From Pseudomonas proteolytica (lineage in GTDB: Bacteria > Pseudomonadota > Gammaproteobacteria > Pseudomonadales > Pseudomonadaceae), in the NCBI RefSeq assembly GCF_007858275.1, contig NZ_VFEV01000001.1:244392-308391 (forward strand): DNA of 64,000 bases, read 5' to 3'. Positions 16,270-25,029 of this stretch are shown piece by piece. Position 1 is the stretch's first letter. Each line of letters begins with the position of its first letter. The translations under genes and the position numbers were made by a program. The notes beneath the pieces were generated by a model. The model was not told the DNA's origin. It was given only the letters and a program-made list of their open reading frames with translations, and ran no database searches.

Positions 16270-17853
16270 TTAGTGGTGCTCACGGGTAGCGCGGAACTTC
16301 ACATCCGGCCAACGCTCTTCCATCAGCGCCAGATTGACCCGGGTCGGCGCCAGGTAGGTCAGGTGACCGCCGCCGTCGATGGCGAGGTTTTCCACCGCTT
16401 TGTTGGAAAATTCCTCCAGCTTCTTCTTGTCACTGCAATCGATCCAACGCGCGGAGTACACGGTGATCGGCTCGTAGGAGCATTCGACCTTGTATTCCTC
16501 TTTCAAGCGGCTGGCGACCACATCGAACTGCAGCACACCGACGGCGCCGAGGATGATGTCGTTGCTGCGCTCGGGGAAGAACACCTGGGTCGCGCCCTCT
16601 TCGGCCAATTGCTGCAAGCCCTGGCGCAGTTGCTTGGACTTGAGCGGGTCGCGCAGGCGTACGCGGCGGAACAGTTCCGGGGCGAAGTGCGGGATACCGG
16701 TGAAGCCGAGTGCTTCGCCTTCAGTGAAGGTGTCGCCGATCTGGATGGTGCCGTGGTTGTGCAGGCCGATGATGTCGCCGGCAAACGCTTCTTCCAGTTG
16801 CTCACGCTCGGAAGAGAAGAACGTCAGGGCGTCGCCGATGCGCACGTCCTTGCCGGTGCGCACGTGGCGCATCTTCATGCCTTTTTCGTATTTGCCGGAG
16901 CAGATACGCATAAAGGCGATACGGTCACGGTGCTTGGGATCCATGTTCGCCTGGATCTTGAATACGAAACCGCTGAATTTTTCTTCGACCGGCTCAACGG
17001 TGCGCTCATTGGCAACTCGCGCCAGGGGTTTCGGCGCCCAGTTCACGACAGCATCAAGCACGTGATCGACACCAAAGTTGCCCAGTGCGGTACCAAAGAA
17101 TACCGGGGTCAACTGGCCGTCGAGGAATTCCTGCTGGTTGAATTCGTGGCAGGCGCCCTGCACCAGTTCCAGCTGGTCGACAAAGCGGTCGTACTCGTCA
17201 CCCAGGTGGGCGCGGGCTTCGTCGGAGTCGAGCTTCTCGATGATTTTCACATCGGTGCGTTCGTGACCATGGCCGGCGGTGTAGACAATGATGTAGTCAT
17301 CGGCCAGGTGGTACACGCCCTTGAAGTCGCGGTAGCAACCAATCGGCCAGGTGATCGGCGCGGCCTTGATTTTCAGGACCGCTTCGATTTCATCGAGCAG
17401 TTCGATAGGGTCGCGGATATCCCGGTCGAGTTTGTTGATAAAGCTGACGATCGGCGTATCACGCAGGCGGCACACGTCCATCAGGGCGATGGTGCGTGGC
17501 TCGACGCCTTTACCGCCGTCGAGGACCATCAAGGCCGAGTCCACCGCGGTCAGGGTGCGGTAGGTGTCTTCGGAGAAGTCTTCGTGGCCCGGGGTGTCGA
17601 GCAGGTTGATCATGTGTTCGCGATAGGGGAACTGCATGACCGACGTGGTAATGGAAATACCCCGCTGCTTCTCCATCTCCATCCAGTCGGAGGTGGCATG
17701 GCGATCGGACTTGCGGGATTTCACCGTGCCGGCCACCGCGATTGCCTTGCCCATCAGCAGGAGCTTTTCGGTGATGGTGGTTTTACCGGCATCGGGGTGG
17801 GAAATAATGGCGAAAGTGCGGCGTTTCGCGACTTCGGCGGCCTGGTGGGTCAT
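16270..17853 (-). CDS. prfC: Peptide chain release factor 3
   Basis: Translational GTPase (527 aa; E. coli RF3 is 529) that recycles RF1/RF2 from the ribosome after termination. G-motifs are intact: P-loop [17 protein letters not shown] and NKLDRD, followed by the RF3-type C-terminal domains. ATG at 17853 ([12 protein letters not shown]) matches the family start; the longer upstream frame has no ribosome site. The last 360 bp are duplicated at 12081-12442. If the cassette arrived by insertion at prfC, this copy's 3' end may have been supplied by the incoming DNA so that the gene stayed functional. Confidence 0.95.
   Translation of the reverse strand: MTHQAAEVAKRRTFAIISHPDAGKTTITEKLLLMGKAIAVAGTVKSRKSDRHATSDWMEMEKQRGISITTSVMQFPYREHMINLLDTPGHEDFSEDTYRTLTAVDSALMVLDGGKGVEPRTIALMDVCRLRDTPIVSFINKLDRDIRDPIELLDEIEAVLKIKAAPITWPIGCYRDFKGVYHLADDYIIVYTAGHGHERTDVKIIEKLDSDEARAHLGDEYDRFVDQLELVQGACHEFNQQEFLDGQLTPVFFGTALGNFGVDHVLDAVVNWAPKPLARVANERTVEPVEEKFSGFVFKIQANMDPKHRDRIAFMRICSGKYEKGMKMRHVRTGKDVRIGDALTFFSSEREQLEEAFAGDIIGLHNHGTIQIGDTFTEGEALGFTGIPHFAPELFRRVRLRDPLKSKQLRQGLQQLAEEGATQVFFPERSNDIILGAVGVLQFDVVASRLKEEYKVECSYEPITVYSARWIDCSDKKKLEEFSNKAVENLAIDGGGHLTYLAPTRVNLALMEERWPDVKFRATREHH
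16272..16633. repeat. Right-hand copy of the prfC 3'-end direct repeat
   Basis: This stretch and 12081-12442 are direct repeats about 4.19 kb apart that bracket the toxin-like operon. Differences cluster at the extreme 3' end (first 20 bp) and near the inner edge. Homologous recombination between them could delete the cassette. Confidence 0.88.
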
Positions 17854-18184
17854 GGGAAATCGCCTGGCAGGTGAGTCAAAAAAGGGCGGCGAGTATAGCG
17901 CAAACCCAGGGAGCCAGACCACCGTTCAGCCCATTGGGGGTGGCTAAATGCTGCCAAGTATGGAACCTTTTAAAAGGTAGAGACGTCCACTCCCCTGCTA
18001 CCGCACTCGTAACAGGGGCTGAAAAATCAGCAAGTTAGCCTGACGAGGCTGCGCTCATGGCTCGATTTGATACCGCGTTGCCGGTATTGGCGAGCTGCTT
18101 TTCGCGACCCTATTCGCCGACAGCCAGGAATGGCATTGCCGCTCGGAAATGTGTTCGCCGACAAAAGAAAAAAGGAGTCCGCCT
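17854..18184. other. Divergent promoter region between prfC and the osmoprotectant transporter
   Basis: This 331-bp gap has no credible gene. It holds a palindrome ACCTTTTAAAAGGT (17965-17978) and must contain the promoters of prfC (leftward) and of the ABC transporter operon (rightward). The AAAGGAG at 18171 is the ribosome site for the first transporter gene. Confidence 0.5.
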
Positions 18185-18901
18185 GTGGCTATTCGCTATG
18201 GCAAAGGGCTGATAGGAGGAGTGGTTGTCGTCGCTCTCCTGGCCCTGCTGGTCCACTGGATCGGCATCAACACGATCGAACTGTACCGCGACGATTTGTT
18301 GTTTTACCTGCAAGCTCATTTGATCCTGGTTCTAGTCTCCATGCTGGCCGCCCTCGTTGTGGGCATCCCCGCCGGTATCCTGCTTAGCCGACCGAACATG
18401 GTCGGGCGCGCAGAACGCTTCATGCAGATCTTCAACATCGGCAACACCGTCCCTCCCCTGGCCGTACTGGCCATCGCCCTCGGCGTCCTCGGCATCGGCA
18501 GCGGCCCGGCGATCTTCGCCCTGTTCCTCGCCTCCTTGCTGCCCATTGTGCGCAACACCTACGAAGGCCTGAAAAACGTGCAGGGTTCCTTGAAGGAAGC
18601 CGCCGTCGGCATCGGCATGACCCCGCGCCAGGTGTTGTTTCGCGTCGAACTGCCCAACGCCGTGCCGATCATCATCGGTGGCGTGCGCGTGGCCCTGGCA
18701 ATCAACGTCGGCACCGCACCGCTGGCGTTCCTGATTGGTGCCAACAGCCTGGGTAGCCTGATCTTCCCCGGCATCGCCCTGAACAATCAGCCGCAATTGC
18801 TGCTCGGCGCCGCGTGTACCGCGCTGCTGGCCTTGCTGCTTGACGGTCTGGTGACCATGGCCAGCCGCCTCTGGCTGGAACGCGGGTTGCGTCCGTCTTA
18901 A
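18185..18901 (+). CDS. Osmoprotectant (betaine/choline-type) ABC transporter permease
   Basis: Inner-membrane permease (238 aa) of the OpuC/ProW class with about six membrane helices. The EAA loop is at about residues 137-160 (LKEAAVGIGMTPRQVLF). The GTG at 18185 is the likely start because AAAGGAG lies eight bases upstream; an upstream in-frame GTG at 18149 lacks a site. It is the first gene of a permease-binding protein-permease-ATPase operon for quaternary amine uptake. The binding-protein gene follows after 20 bp. Confidence 0.88.
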   Translation: MAIRYGKGLIGGVVVVALLALLVHWIGINTIELYRDDLLFYLQAHLILVLVSMLAALVVGIPAGILLSRPNMVGRAERFMQIFNIGNTVPPLAVLAIALGVLGIGSGPAIFALFLASLLPIVRNTYEGLKNVQGSLKEAAVGIGMTPRQVLFRVELPNAVPIIIGGVRVALAINVGTAPLAFLIGANSLGSLIFPGIALNNQPQLLLGAACTALLALLLDGLVTMASRLWLERGLRPS

Positions 18902-18921
18902 GGCTGGGTAAAGGAATCGAC

Positions 18922-19815
18922 ATGAAAAAATTGAGCTTGATATTAGGCTGCGTCCTGCTGTTTGCAGGCATTGCGCAAGCCGCCGAAAAACCGGTGATCC
19001 GCATCGGTGCCCGGGTATTTACCGAGCAGACCCTGCTGGCGGAAATCACCTCCCAGTACCTGCGCACCAAGGGCTATGACACCCGCGTGACCGGCGGCCT
19101 GGGCAGCAACCTGGCGCGCAGCGCCCAGGAAAGCGGGCAACTGGACCTGATCTGGGAATACACCGGCGTGTCCCTGGTGGCCTACAACCATGTGGACGAA
19201 AAGCTCGACAGCGAACAGTCCTACGCAAGGGTTAAAGAACTCGACGCGAAAAAAGGCCTGGTCTGGCTGTCGCCGTCGAAGTTCAGCAACACCTACGCGC
19301 TGGCACTGCCAGAAAACGTGGCCAAGGAATTCCCGCAGGTCAATAGCATCAGCGACCTGACCAAGGCCCTGGCCGAGGACACCAAGGAAAACCGCCTGGT
19401 GGCCCTGGACACAGAGTTTGCCAACCGTTCCGACGGCATGGCCGGCATGGTCAAGCTGTACGACATGAACCTCACCCGCAAGAACACCCGGCAGATGGAC
19501 GCAGGCCTGGTCTACACCGCGCTGCGTAATGGCCAAGTGTTTGCCGGGCTGGTGTACACCACTGACGGACGCCTCAACGCCTTCAAGTTGAAGCTGCTGG
19601 AAGACGATCTGCATTACTTCCCGGACTACACCGCAGCGCCTGTGGTGCGTCAGGTGTATCTGGATGCTCACCCGCAACTGGCCGCCGACCTCAAGCCACT
19701 GGCCGCGCTGTTCGACGACGAAACCATGCGCCAGCTGAACGCGCGGGTCGACGTCGACCATGAAAGCCCATCCGCCGTTGCCGCTGATTTCCTGCGCCAG
19801 CACCCACTCAACTAA
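18922..19815 (+). CDS. Osmoprotectant ABC transporter substrate-binding protein
   Basis: Periplasmic binding protein (297 aa) of the OpuAC/OpuCC-like family for betaine, choline or carnitine. A signal peptide ends near residue 20 (AQA-AEKPVIRIG). The family stretch FTEQTLLAEI, the GGLGSNLARSAQESG turn and the LIWEYTG ligand-site segment are present. It lies between the two permease genes with 13-20 bp gaps. The exact ligand cannot be read from the sequence. Confidence 0.88.
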   Translation: MKKLSLILGCVLLFAGIAQAAEKPVIRIGARVFTEQTLLAEITSQYLRTKGYDTRVTGGLGSNLARSAQESGQLDLIWEYTGVSLVAYNHVDEKLDSEQSYARVKELDAKKGLVWLSPSKFSNTYALALPENVAKEFPQVNSISDLTKALAEDTKENRLVALDTEFANRSDGMAGMVKLYDMNLTRKNTRQMDAGLVYTALRNGQVFAGLVYTTDGRLNAFKLKLLEDDLHYFPDYTAAPVVRQVYLDAHPQLAADLKPLAALFDDETMRQLNARVDVDHESPSAVAADFLRQHPLN

Positions 19816-19828
19816 AAGAGGAGAAGAC

Positions 19829-20482
19829 ATGGAATTCCTGAACGCCTTTTCCCATCTTGATTGGGCCCAAGTCCTGCACCTTACCTGGCAGCACATCACC
19901 CTGGTCGGTATCGCCGTGATCCTCGCGATTGTCGTAGGCGTGCCCCTGGGCGTGCTGATGACCCGCTTCCCGACCTTGGCCGGCCCGTTGCAGGCCAGCG
20001 CCACGGTGTTGCTGACCGTGCCGTCGATTGCGCTGTTCGGCCTGCTGCTGCCGTTCTACTCCAAGTTCGGCCAGGGCCTGGGGCCGATGCCGGCGATCAC
20101 CGCGGTGTTCCTCTACTCCCTGCTGCCGATCATGCGTAACACCTACCTGGCCCTGACCGGCGTCGAACCGGGCATTCGCGAAGCCGCCAAAGGCATCGGC
20201 ATGACCTTCGGCCAGCGCCTGCGCATGGTCGAACTGCCCATCGCCGTGCCGGTGATCCTCGCCGGCGTGCGCACCGCCGTCGTGATGAACATCGGTGTGA
20301 TGACCATTGCCGCCACCATCGGTGCCGGTGGTCTGGGTGTACTTATTCTGGCTTCCATCAGCCGCAGCGACATGTCGATGCTGATCGTTGGCGCCGTGCT
20401 GGTCAGTCTCCTGGCCATCTTCGCCGACCTGCTTCTGCAATGGCTGCAACGCTCGCTGACTCCAAAAGGATTGCTCAAATGA
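19829..20482 (+). CDS. Osmoprotectant ABC transporter permease, second subunit
   Basis: Permease (217 aa) of the same class as the product of 18185-18901, about 20 residues shorter, with the EAA loop IREAAKGIGMTFGQRLRM near residues 112-130. ATG 19829 is preceded by AGAGGAG and begins MEFLNAFSHLDW. It partners the first permease in the heterodimeric channel. Its stop overlaps the ATPase start, so the two are translationally coupled. Confidence 0.88.
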   Translation: MEFLNAFSHLDWAQVLHLTWQHITLVGIAVILAIVVGVPLGVLMTRFPTLAGPLQASATVLLTVPSIALFGLLLPFYSKFGQGLGPMPAITAVFLYSLLPIMRNTYLALTGVEPGIREAAKGIGMTFGQRLRMVELPIAVPVILAGVRTAVVMNIGVMTIAATIGAGGLGVLILASISRSDMSMLIVGAVLVSLLAIFADLLLQWLQRSLTPKGLLK

Positions 20483-21636
20483 TCGAACTTCAAAACCTGT
20501 CCAAGACCTTCCAAAGCAACGGCAAGACTGTCACCGCCGTCAACGATGTAAGCCTGACCGTCAATGAAGGCGAGATTTGCGTATTCCTCGGCCCCTCGGG
20601 CTGTGGCAAGAGCACCACGTTGAAAATGATCAACCGCCTGATCAAGCCCACCTCGGGCAAGATCCTGATCAACGGCGAAGACACCACCGACCTCGACGAA
20701 GTGACCCTGCGCCGCAACATCGGCTACGTGATCCAGCAGATCGGCCTGTTCCCCAACATGACCATCGAGGAAAACATCGTGGTCGTGCCCAAGCTGCTGG
20801 GCTGGGACAAGCAGAAATGCCACGACCGCGCCCGCGAGTTGATGAGCATGATCAAGCTCGAGCCCAAGCAGTACCTGCACCGCTACCCGCGCGAACTGTC
20901 GGGCGGCCAGCAACAGCGGATCGGCGTGATCCGTGCCCTGGCGGCCGACGCACCGCTGCTGCTGATGGATGAGCCGTTCGGCGCGGTCGACCCGATCAAC
21001 CGCGAGATGATCCAGAACGAGTTCTTCGAGATGCAACGCGCGCTGAACAAGACGGTGATCATGGTCAGCCACGACATCGACGAAGCAATCAAGCTGGGCG
21101 ACAAGATCGCCATCTTCCGCGCCGGCAAGCTGTTGCAGATCGACCATCCGGACACTCTGCTGGCCCATCCTGCCGACGAGTTTGTCAGCAACTTTGTCGG
21201 CCAGGACAGCACCCTCAAGCGCCTGCTGCTGGTCAAGGCCGAAGACGCGGCAGACAACGCCCCGTCGGTCAGCCCGGAAACCCCGGTAGCCGATGCCCTG
21301 GAATTGATGGACGAGCATGACCGCCGCTATGTGGTGGTCACTTGCGCCGAGAACAAGGCGCTGGGTTATGTACGACGTCGCGACCTGCATCGTCAGACTG
21401 GTACCTGCGCCCAATACCTGCGCGAATTCAACGCCACCGCAGCGTTTGACGAGCACTTGCGCATCCTGTTGTCACGCATGTACGAGTTCAACCGCTCGTG
21501 GCTGCCGGTGATGGATGCCGAGCGGGTGTTTTTGGGTGAAGTGACCCAGGAGTCGATTGCCGAGTACCTGAGCTCCGGCAAGTCCCGTGGGGGCAAGACC
21601 AGTATCGTTTCACCTGCCGAGACTGCCTTGGCCTGA
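20479..21636 (+). CDS. Osmoprotectant ABC transporter ATP-binding protein with CBS domains
   Basis: ATPase (385 aa) of the ProV/OpuCA family. Walker A GPSGCGKST, signature LSGGQQQR and Walker B LLLMDEPFGAVDP are intact. Residues from about 260 form a CBS pair (ETPVADALELMDEHDRRYVVV and a second, weaker copy), the module that senses ionic strength in this transporter class. ATG 20479 overlaps the stop of the preceding permease (ATGA). It is the last gene of the operon, followed by a REP pair. OpuC loci in other bacteria usually begin with the ATPase, so the order here is the YehWXYZ-like variant. Confidence 0.9.
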   Translation: MIELQNLSKTFQSNGKTVTAVNDVSLTVNEGEICVFLGPSGCGKSTTLKMINRLIKPTSGKILINGEDTTDLDEVTLRRNIGYVIQQIGLFPNMTIEENIVVVPKLLGWDKQKCHDRARELMSMIKLEPKQYLHRYPRELSGGQQQRIGVIRALAADAPLLLMDEPFGAVDPINREMIQNEFFEMQRALNKTVIMVSHDIDEAIKLGDKIAIFRAGKLLQIDHPDTLLAHPADEFVSNFVGQDSTLKRLLLVKAEDAADNAPSVSPETPVADALELMDEHDRRYVVVTCAENKALGYVRRRDLHRQTGTCAQYLREFNATAAFDEHLRILLSRMYEFNRSWLPVMDAERVFLGEVTQESIAEYLSSGKSRGGKTSIVSPAETALA

Positions 21637-21653
21637 CACCACTCGGTCAAAAT

Positions 21654-21743
21654 TGTGGGAGCGGGCTTGCTCGCGAAAGCGGCGTGTCAGTCACTCAATG
21701 GGCTGCTGATCCACCGCCTTCGCGAGCAAGCCCGCTCCCACAT
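21654..21743. repeat. REP-type inverted pair (GTGGGAGCGGGCTTGC class)
   Basis: TGTGGGAGCGGGCTTGCTCGCGAA and its inverse lie about 45 bp apart just after the transporter operon. The inner sequence GGCGTGTCAG is shared with the pair at 8125-8215. Confidence 0.85.
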
Positions 21744-21966
21744 TTAGTTCTGCTGGGTGTCAGGAAATAGCCTGATTCCTCCTCTCTGGGGAACATCAAT
21801 CCGTCACACCGGTCGGTTACATAAGTAGCTGCACTGCGCCTCGCGACGAACGCGTGCAAAAACGCGACATTTTTAGTTGATCTCAAGCCCCTCACGCCCT
21901 AAAGTTCGCGCCGAACGTCCATGCTGGAAACGATCCATCCGGCTCAAGTACTGACGACGAGACAGC

Positions 21967-21999
21967 AAGGCCAAGGGAAGCTTATCCCATGGCCTTTTT
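21967..21999 (+). terminator. Hairpin plus T-tract in the leader of speC
   Basis: AAGGCCAAGGGA and TCCCATGGCCTTTTT form a stem ending in five T about 105 bp before the speC start. No gene ends just before it within the 21744-22104 gap, so it is either the end of a small RNA or a leader attenuator of speC. Confidence 0.55.
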
Positions 22000-22104
22000 G
22001 CTTTCGGCGACATGCCTTGGGAAGTAGGCGAACCAAAGTGGGGATACGGAGGACGTTCATTTGCACCCATTGTTAATTTCAGTTTGCCCTTAGGAGTTCC
22101 CAGC

Positions 22105-23268
22105 ATGTCGATCAATGTCGAAGACTATTTCGCGCGCGCCACGTTTGACAAAATGAAGGCGTTCGCCGACAAGCAAGAAACCCCGTTCGTGGTGATCGAC
22201 ACCGCGATGATCAGCCAGGCCTACGACGACCTGCGCGCCGGTTTCGAATTCGCCAAGGTGTACTACGCCGTCAAGGCCAACCCTGCCGTCGAGATCATCG
22301 ACCTGTTGAAAGACAAGGGATCGAGCTTCGACATCGCCTCGATCTACGAGCTGGACAAGGTCATGGACCGTGGCGTCAGCGCCGACCGTATCAGCTACGG
22401 CAACACCATCAAGAAATCCAAGGACATCCGCTACTTCTACGAGAAAGGCGTGCGCCTCTTCTCCACCGACTCCGAAGCCGACCTGCGCAACATCGCCAAG
22501 GCCGCGCCGGGTTCGAAAGTGTATGTGCGTATCCTCACCGAAGGCTCGACCACGGCCGACTGGCCTTTGTCGCGTAAATTCGGCTGCCAGACCGACATGG
22601 CCATGGACCTGCTGATCCTCGCCCGCGACCTGGGCCTGGTGCCCTACGGCATCTCGTTCCACGTCGGTTCGCAACAGCGTGATATCAGCGTGTGGGACGC
22701 AGCCATCGCCAAGGTCAAGGTGATCTTCGAGCGCTTGAAAGAAGAAGACGGCATCCACCTCAAGCTGATCAACATGGGTGGCGGCTTCCCGGCCAACTAC
22801 ATCACCCGTACCAACAGCCTGGAAACCTACGCCGAGGAAATCATCCGCTTCCTCAAGGAAGACTTCGGTGACGAACTGCCGGAAATCATCCTGGAGCCAG
22901 GCCGTTCGTTGATCGCCAACGCCGGGATCCTCGTCAGTGAAGTGGTGTTGGTTGCACGTAAATCGCGCACCGCCGTCGAGCGTTGGGTGTACACGGATGT
23001 GGGCAAGTTCTCCGGTCTGATCGAAACCATGGACGAAGCCATCAAGTTCCCGATCTGGACCGAGAAAAAAGGCGAAATGGAAGAAGTAGTCATCGCCGGT
23101 CCTACCTGCGACAGCGCCGATATCATGTACGAAAACTACAAGTACGGCCTGCCGCTGAACCTGGCCATTGGTGATCGCCTGTACTGGTTGTCCACCGGTG
23201 CGTACACCACTAGCTACAGCGCAGTTGAATTCAACGGTTTCCCACCGCTGAAATCCTTCTACGTCTAA
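22105..23268 (+). CDS. speC: PLP-dependent ornithine/lysine decarboxylase
   Basis: Fold-III pyridoxal-phosphate decarboxylase (387 aa) converting ornithine to putrescine (or lysine to cadaverine), the entry to polyamine synthesis. The PLP lysine is K57 in YYAVKANP, the FHVGSQQ segment and the catalytic cysteine motif GPTCDSAD are present. Length equals the P. aeruginosa SpeC (PA4519), which also lies near the piu genes. ATG 22105 follows TAGGAG; an upstream in-frame ATG at 22012 lies in the leader. Related eukaryotic-type enzymes accept lysine as well, so substrate preference is open. Confidence 0.9.
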   Translation: MSINVEDYFARATFDKMKAFADKQETPFVVIDTAMISQAYDDLRAGFEFAKVYYAVKANPAVEIIDLLKDKGSSFDIASIYELDKVMDRGVSADRISYGNTIKKSKDIRYFYEKGVRLFSTDSEADLRNIAKAAPGSKVYVRILTEGSTTADWPLSRKFGCQTDMAMDLLILARDLGLVPYGISFHVGSQQRDISVWDAAIAKVKVIFERLKEEDGIHLKLINMGGGFPANYITRTNSLETYAEEIIRFLKEDFGDELPEIILEPGRSLIANAGILVSEVVLVARKSRTAVERWVYTDVGKFSGLIETMDEAIKFPIWTEKKGEMEEVVIAGPTCDSADIMYENYKYGLPLNLAIGDRLYWLSTGAYTTSYSAVEFNGFPPLKSFYV

Positions 23269-23278
23269 CACCGGCCCA

Positions 23279-23382
23279 CTGTAGGAGCGAGCTCGCTCGC
23301 GAAGAACCCGAGGACGACGCGTTCACTCTGATTGAGCGCGTTATCGTTAGCGATCTTCGCGAGCAAGCTCGCTCCTACAGGG
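23279..23382. repeat. REP-type inverted pair (GTAGGAGCGAGC class)
   Basis: CTGTAGGAGCGAGCTCGCTCGCGAAGA-like sequence and its inverse flank about 50 bp. The right arm overlaps the stop codon of the leftward Sel1 gene. It sits between two convergent genes. Confidence 0.8.
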
Positions 23383-24130
23383 TTTCAAGCTGCGCCTCAC
23401 GTTGTTGGTAGGCGACGGCCATGGCGCGAATCTGCGGATCATGCGCCGCAGCCAGCGCTTGCTGCGCCACCCGCAAGAACTTCAGGTTCCCACCCTCCAG
23501 CGCCTTGTGCAGCCACTCCAGCGCCGCTTCGACCAGGCCTTGGTCTGCCAACACAGCCGCATAACTGAACTGCCCGCGAAAATCCCCACCTTCAGCCGAG
23601 CGACGATACCAATCACGCGCTGCGGGCACGTCTCGGGCGCAGAATTGCCCTTCTTCCAAGTAACGCCCCAACAGGTTCATCGACTTGGCATGCCCCAGTT
23701 CGGCAGCCTGGCGGTAACAGGCCAATGCCTGTTGTTGGTCCTGCGTCACGCCACGCCCGGTGGCCAGCAGGTTGGCGTAGTTGTACAACCCCCAATCCAA
23801 CCCGGCGTGTGCGGCCAGACGATACTCCCCGGCAGCCGCCCGCTCATCGGCGACGCAACCCCAGCCATGTTCAAGGCAACGCCCCAGCATATTGCGCGCC
23901 ATCAGGTGGCCGCCCCGTGCGGCTATCTGGAACCAGCGCAGGGCCAGTGCCTCGTCGCGTTCGATACCGCGCCCGTCCAAGAGGATTTGCCCCAGTAGCG
24001 CCTGGGCATCGAGCACCCCCTCCTTCGCCGCCATCAGGATCGCCTGGGCCGCACGGGCCGGTGATTCGTCGAGCATGGCGCGCAGTTGTTCGCCGTCCAG
24101 ACGCTCTTCGCGGCGCAAGTGAAAAGCCAT
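23375..24130 (-). CDS. Sel1-like repeat (TPR-type) protein
   Basis: A 251-aa helical-repeat protein. At least five Sel1-like repeats of about 36 residues are visible, each with an LGxxxxxGxG and A..WF.xAA..G pattern (for example LLGQILLDGRGI, MLGRCLEHGWG, NYANLLATGRGV). Such repeats mediate protein-protein contacts. It starts 2 bp after the piuC stop and is cotranscribed with it; the same pair (PA4516-PA4515) occurs beside piuA in P. aeruginosa. No signal peptide is seen, so it is probably cytoplasmic. The stop codon lies inside the right arm of a REP palindrome. Confidence 0.88.
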   Translation of the reverse strand: MAFHLRREERLDGEQLRAMLDESPARAAQAILMAAKEGVLDAQALLGQILLDGRGIERDEALALRWFQIAARGGHLMARNMLGRCLEHGWGCVADERAAAGEYRLAAHAGLDWGLYNYANLLATGRGVTQDQQQALACYRQAAELGHAKSMNLLGRYLEEGQFCARDVPAARDWYRRSAEGGDFRGQFSYAAVLADQGLVEAALEWLHKALEGGNLKFLRVAQQALAAAHDPQIRAMAVAYQQREAQLETL

Positions 24131-24132
24131 GC

Positions 24133-24813
24133 TCAGACCTCGACCCAGCGACGCAACAGGTTGTGATAGGTGCCGGTGAGCTGGATCAGCGCCGGGTGGT
24201 CCGGCACATCGCGGGTCAGCTGTTGGATCGCGCCGTCCATTTCGAACAGCAACGTGCGCTGGCTGTCTTCACGCACCAGGCTTTGGGTCCAGAAAAACGA
24301 GGCATAGCGCGCGCCACGGGTCACGGCGTTGACTTTGTGCAGGCTGGAGCCGGGGTACAAGACCATATCACCGGCGGGCAGCTTGACCCGCTGCAGGCCG
24401 AAGGTGTCCTGGATCTCCAGTTCGCCGCCGTCGTATTCATCCGGGTCGCTGAAAAACAGCGTGGAGGACAGGTCGGTACGCACCCGCTCCGGGCTGCCCT
24501 TGGGCTGGCGCACGGCGTTATCGATATGGAAGTCGAAGCTGCCACCGGCGGTATAGCAATTGAGCAATGGCGGGAAGACTTTATGCGGCAAGGCCGCCGA
24601 CATGAATTGCGGGTTTTGCCACAGGCGATCGAGCATGGCTGCGCCGATTTCCTTGGCCAGTGGATGGCCCTCCGGCAATTGCAGGTTGTGCTTGGCCTTG
24701 GCCGACTGGTGCCCGGCGGTGATTTTGCCATCAGCCCAGTCCGCCTGCTCCAGGGCTTCGCGGATGCGCAGCACCTCTTCGCGGGAGAACAGGCCGGGAA
24801 TATGCAGCAGCAT
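24133..24813 (-). CDS. piuC: Fe(II)/2-oxoglutarate-dependent hydroxylase PiuC (PKHD type)
   Basis: A 226-aa dioxygenase of the PKHD/YbiX family. The iron triad is intact: H96 and D98 in FDFHIDN and H159 in SSLHKV, with R169 as the 2-oxoglutarate-binding arginine. The gene is divergent from the catecholate receptor gene piuA and followed by the Sel1 gene. PiuC is induced by iron starvation in P. aeruginosa, but its natural substrate is unknown. Two Fur-like sites lie in the 216-bp divergent region. Confidence 0.92.
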   Translation of the reverse strand: MLLHIPGLFSREEVLRIREALEQADWADGKITAGHQSAKAKHNLQLPEGHPLAKEIGAAMLDRLWQNPQFMSAALPHKVFPPLLNCYTAGGSFDFHIDNAVRQPKGSPERVRTDLSSTLFFSDPDEYDGGELEIQDTFGLQRVKLPAGDMVLYPGSSLHKVNAVTRGARYASFFWTQSLVREDSQRTLLFEMDGAIQQLTRDVPDHPALIQLTGTYHNLLRRWVEV

Positions 24814-24843
24814 GAGGCGTTACCTGAGAGCAGAGGGGCGCCA

Positions 24844-24866
24844 ATGGTATTGATTACTATTGACGC
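24844..24866 (-). promoter_or_regulatory. Possible Fur box for piuC
   Basis: Reading leftward, the sequence CAATAGTAATCAATA resembles the core of a Fur site. It is 30-50 bp upstream of the piuC start, a normal position for repression. The match is weaker than that of the site at 24947. Confidence 0.35.
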
Positions 24867-24946
24867 TGTAAAACCCTGATCCGACGGGCAGACGTATGAG
24901 CCGTAAAAAACCGTAATCCCAGAAGTGTAAATTTTGTAAATTGAGC

Positions 24947-24972
24947 GCAAATAGCAATGCATCTCAATTGCT
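24947..24972 (+). promoter_or_regulatory. Putative Fur box for piuA
   Basis: GCAAATAGCAATGCATCTCAATTGC-like sequence matches the extended Fur consensus (GCAAATGAGAATCATTCTCATTTGC type) at most positions and is partly palindromic. It lies 60-80 bp before the piuA start in the divergent piuC-piuA region. Confidence 0.6.
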
Positions 24973-25029
24973 ATGCATAATTGTTTACAATATATTTCGC
25001 GCCCTAACATCCTTGGGGTAGGGAATTTC

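Noticed and set aside
16249..17874. Long rightward open frame opposite prfC
   Set aside because: It mirrors prfC on the other strand; high GC codons create antisense frames. The RF3 motifs are all on the minus strand.
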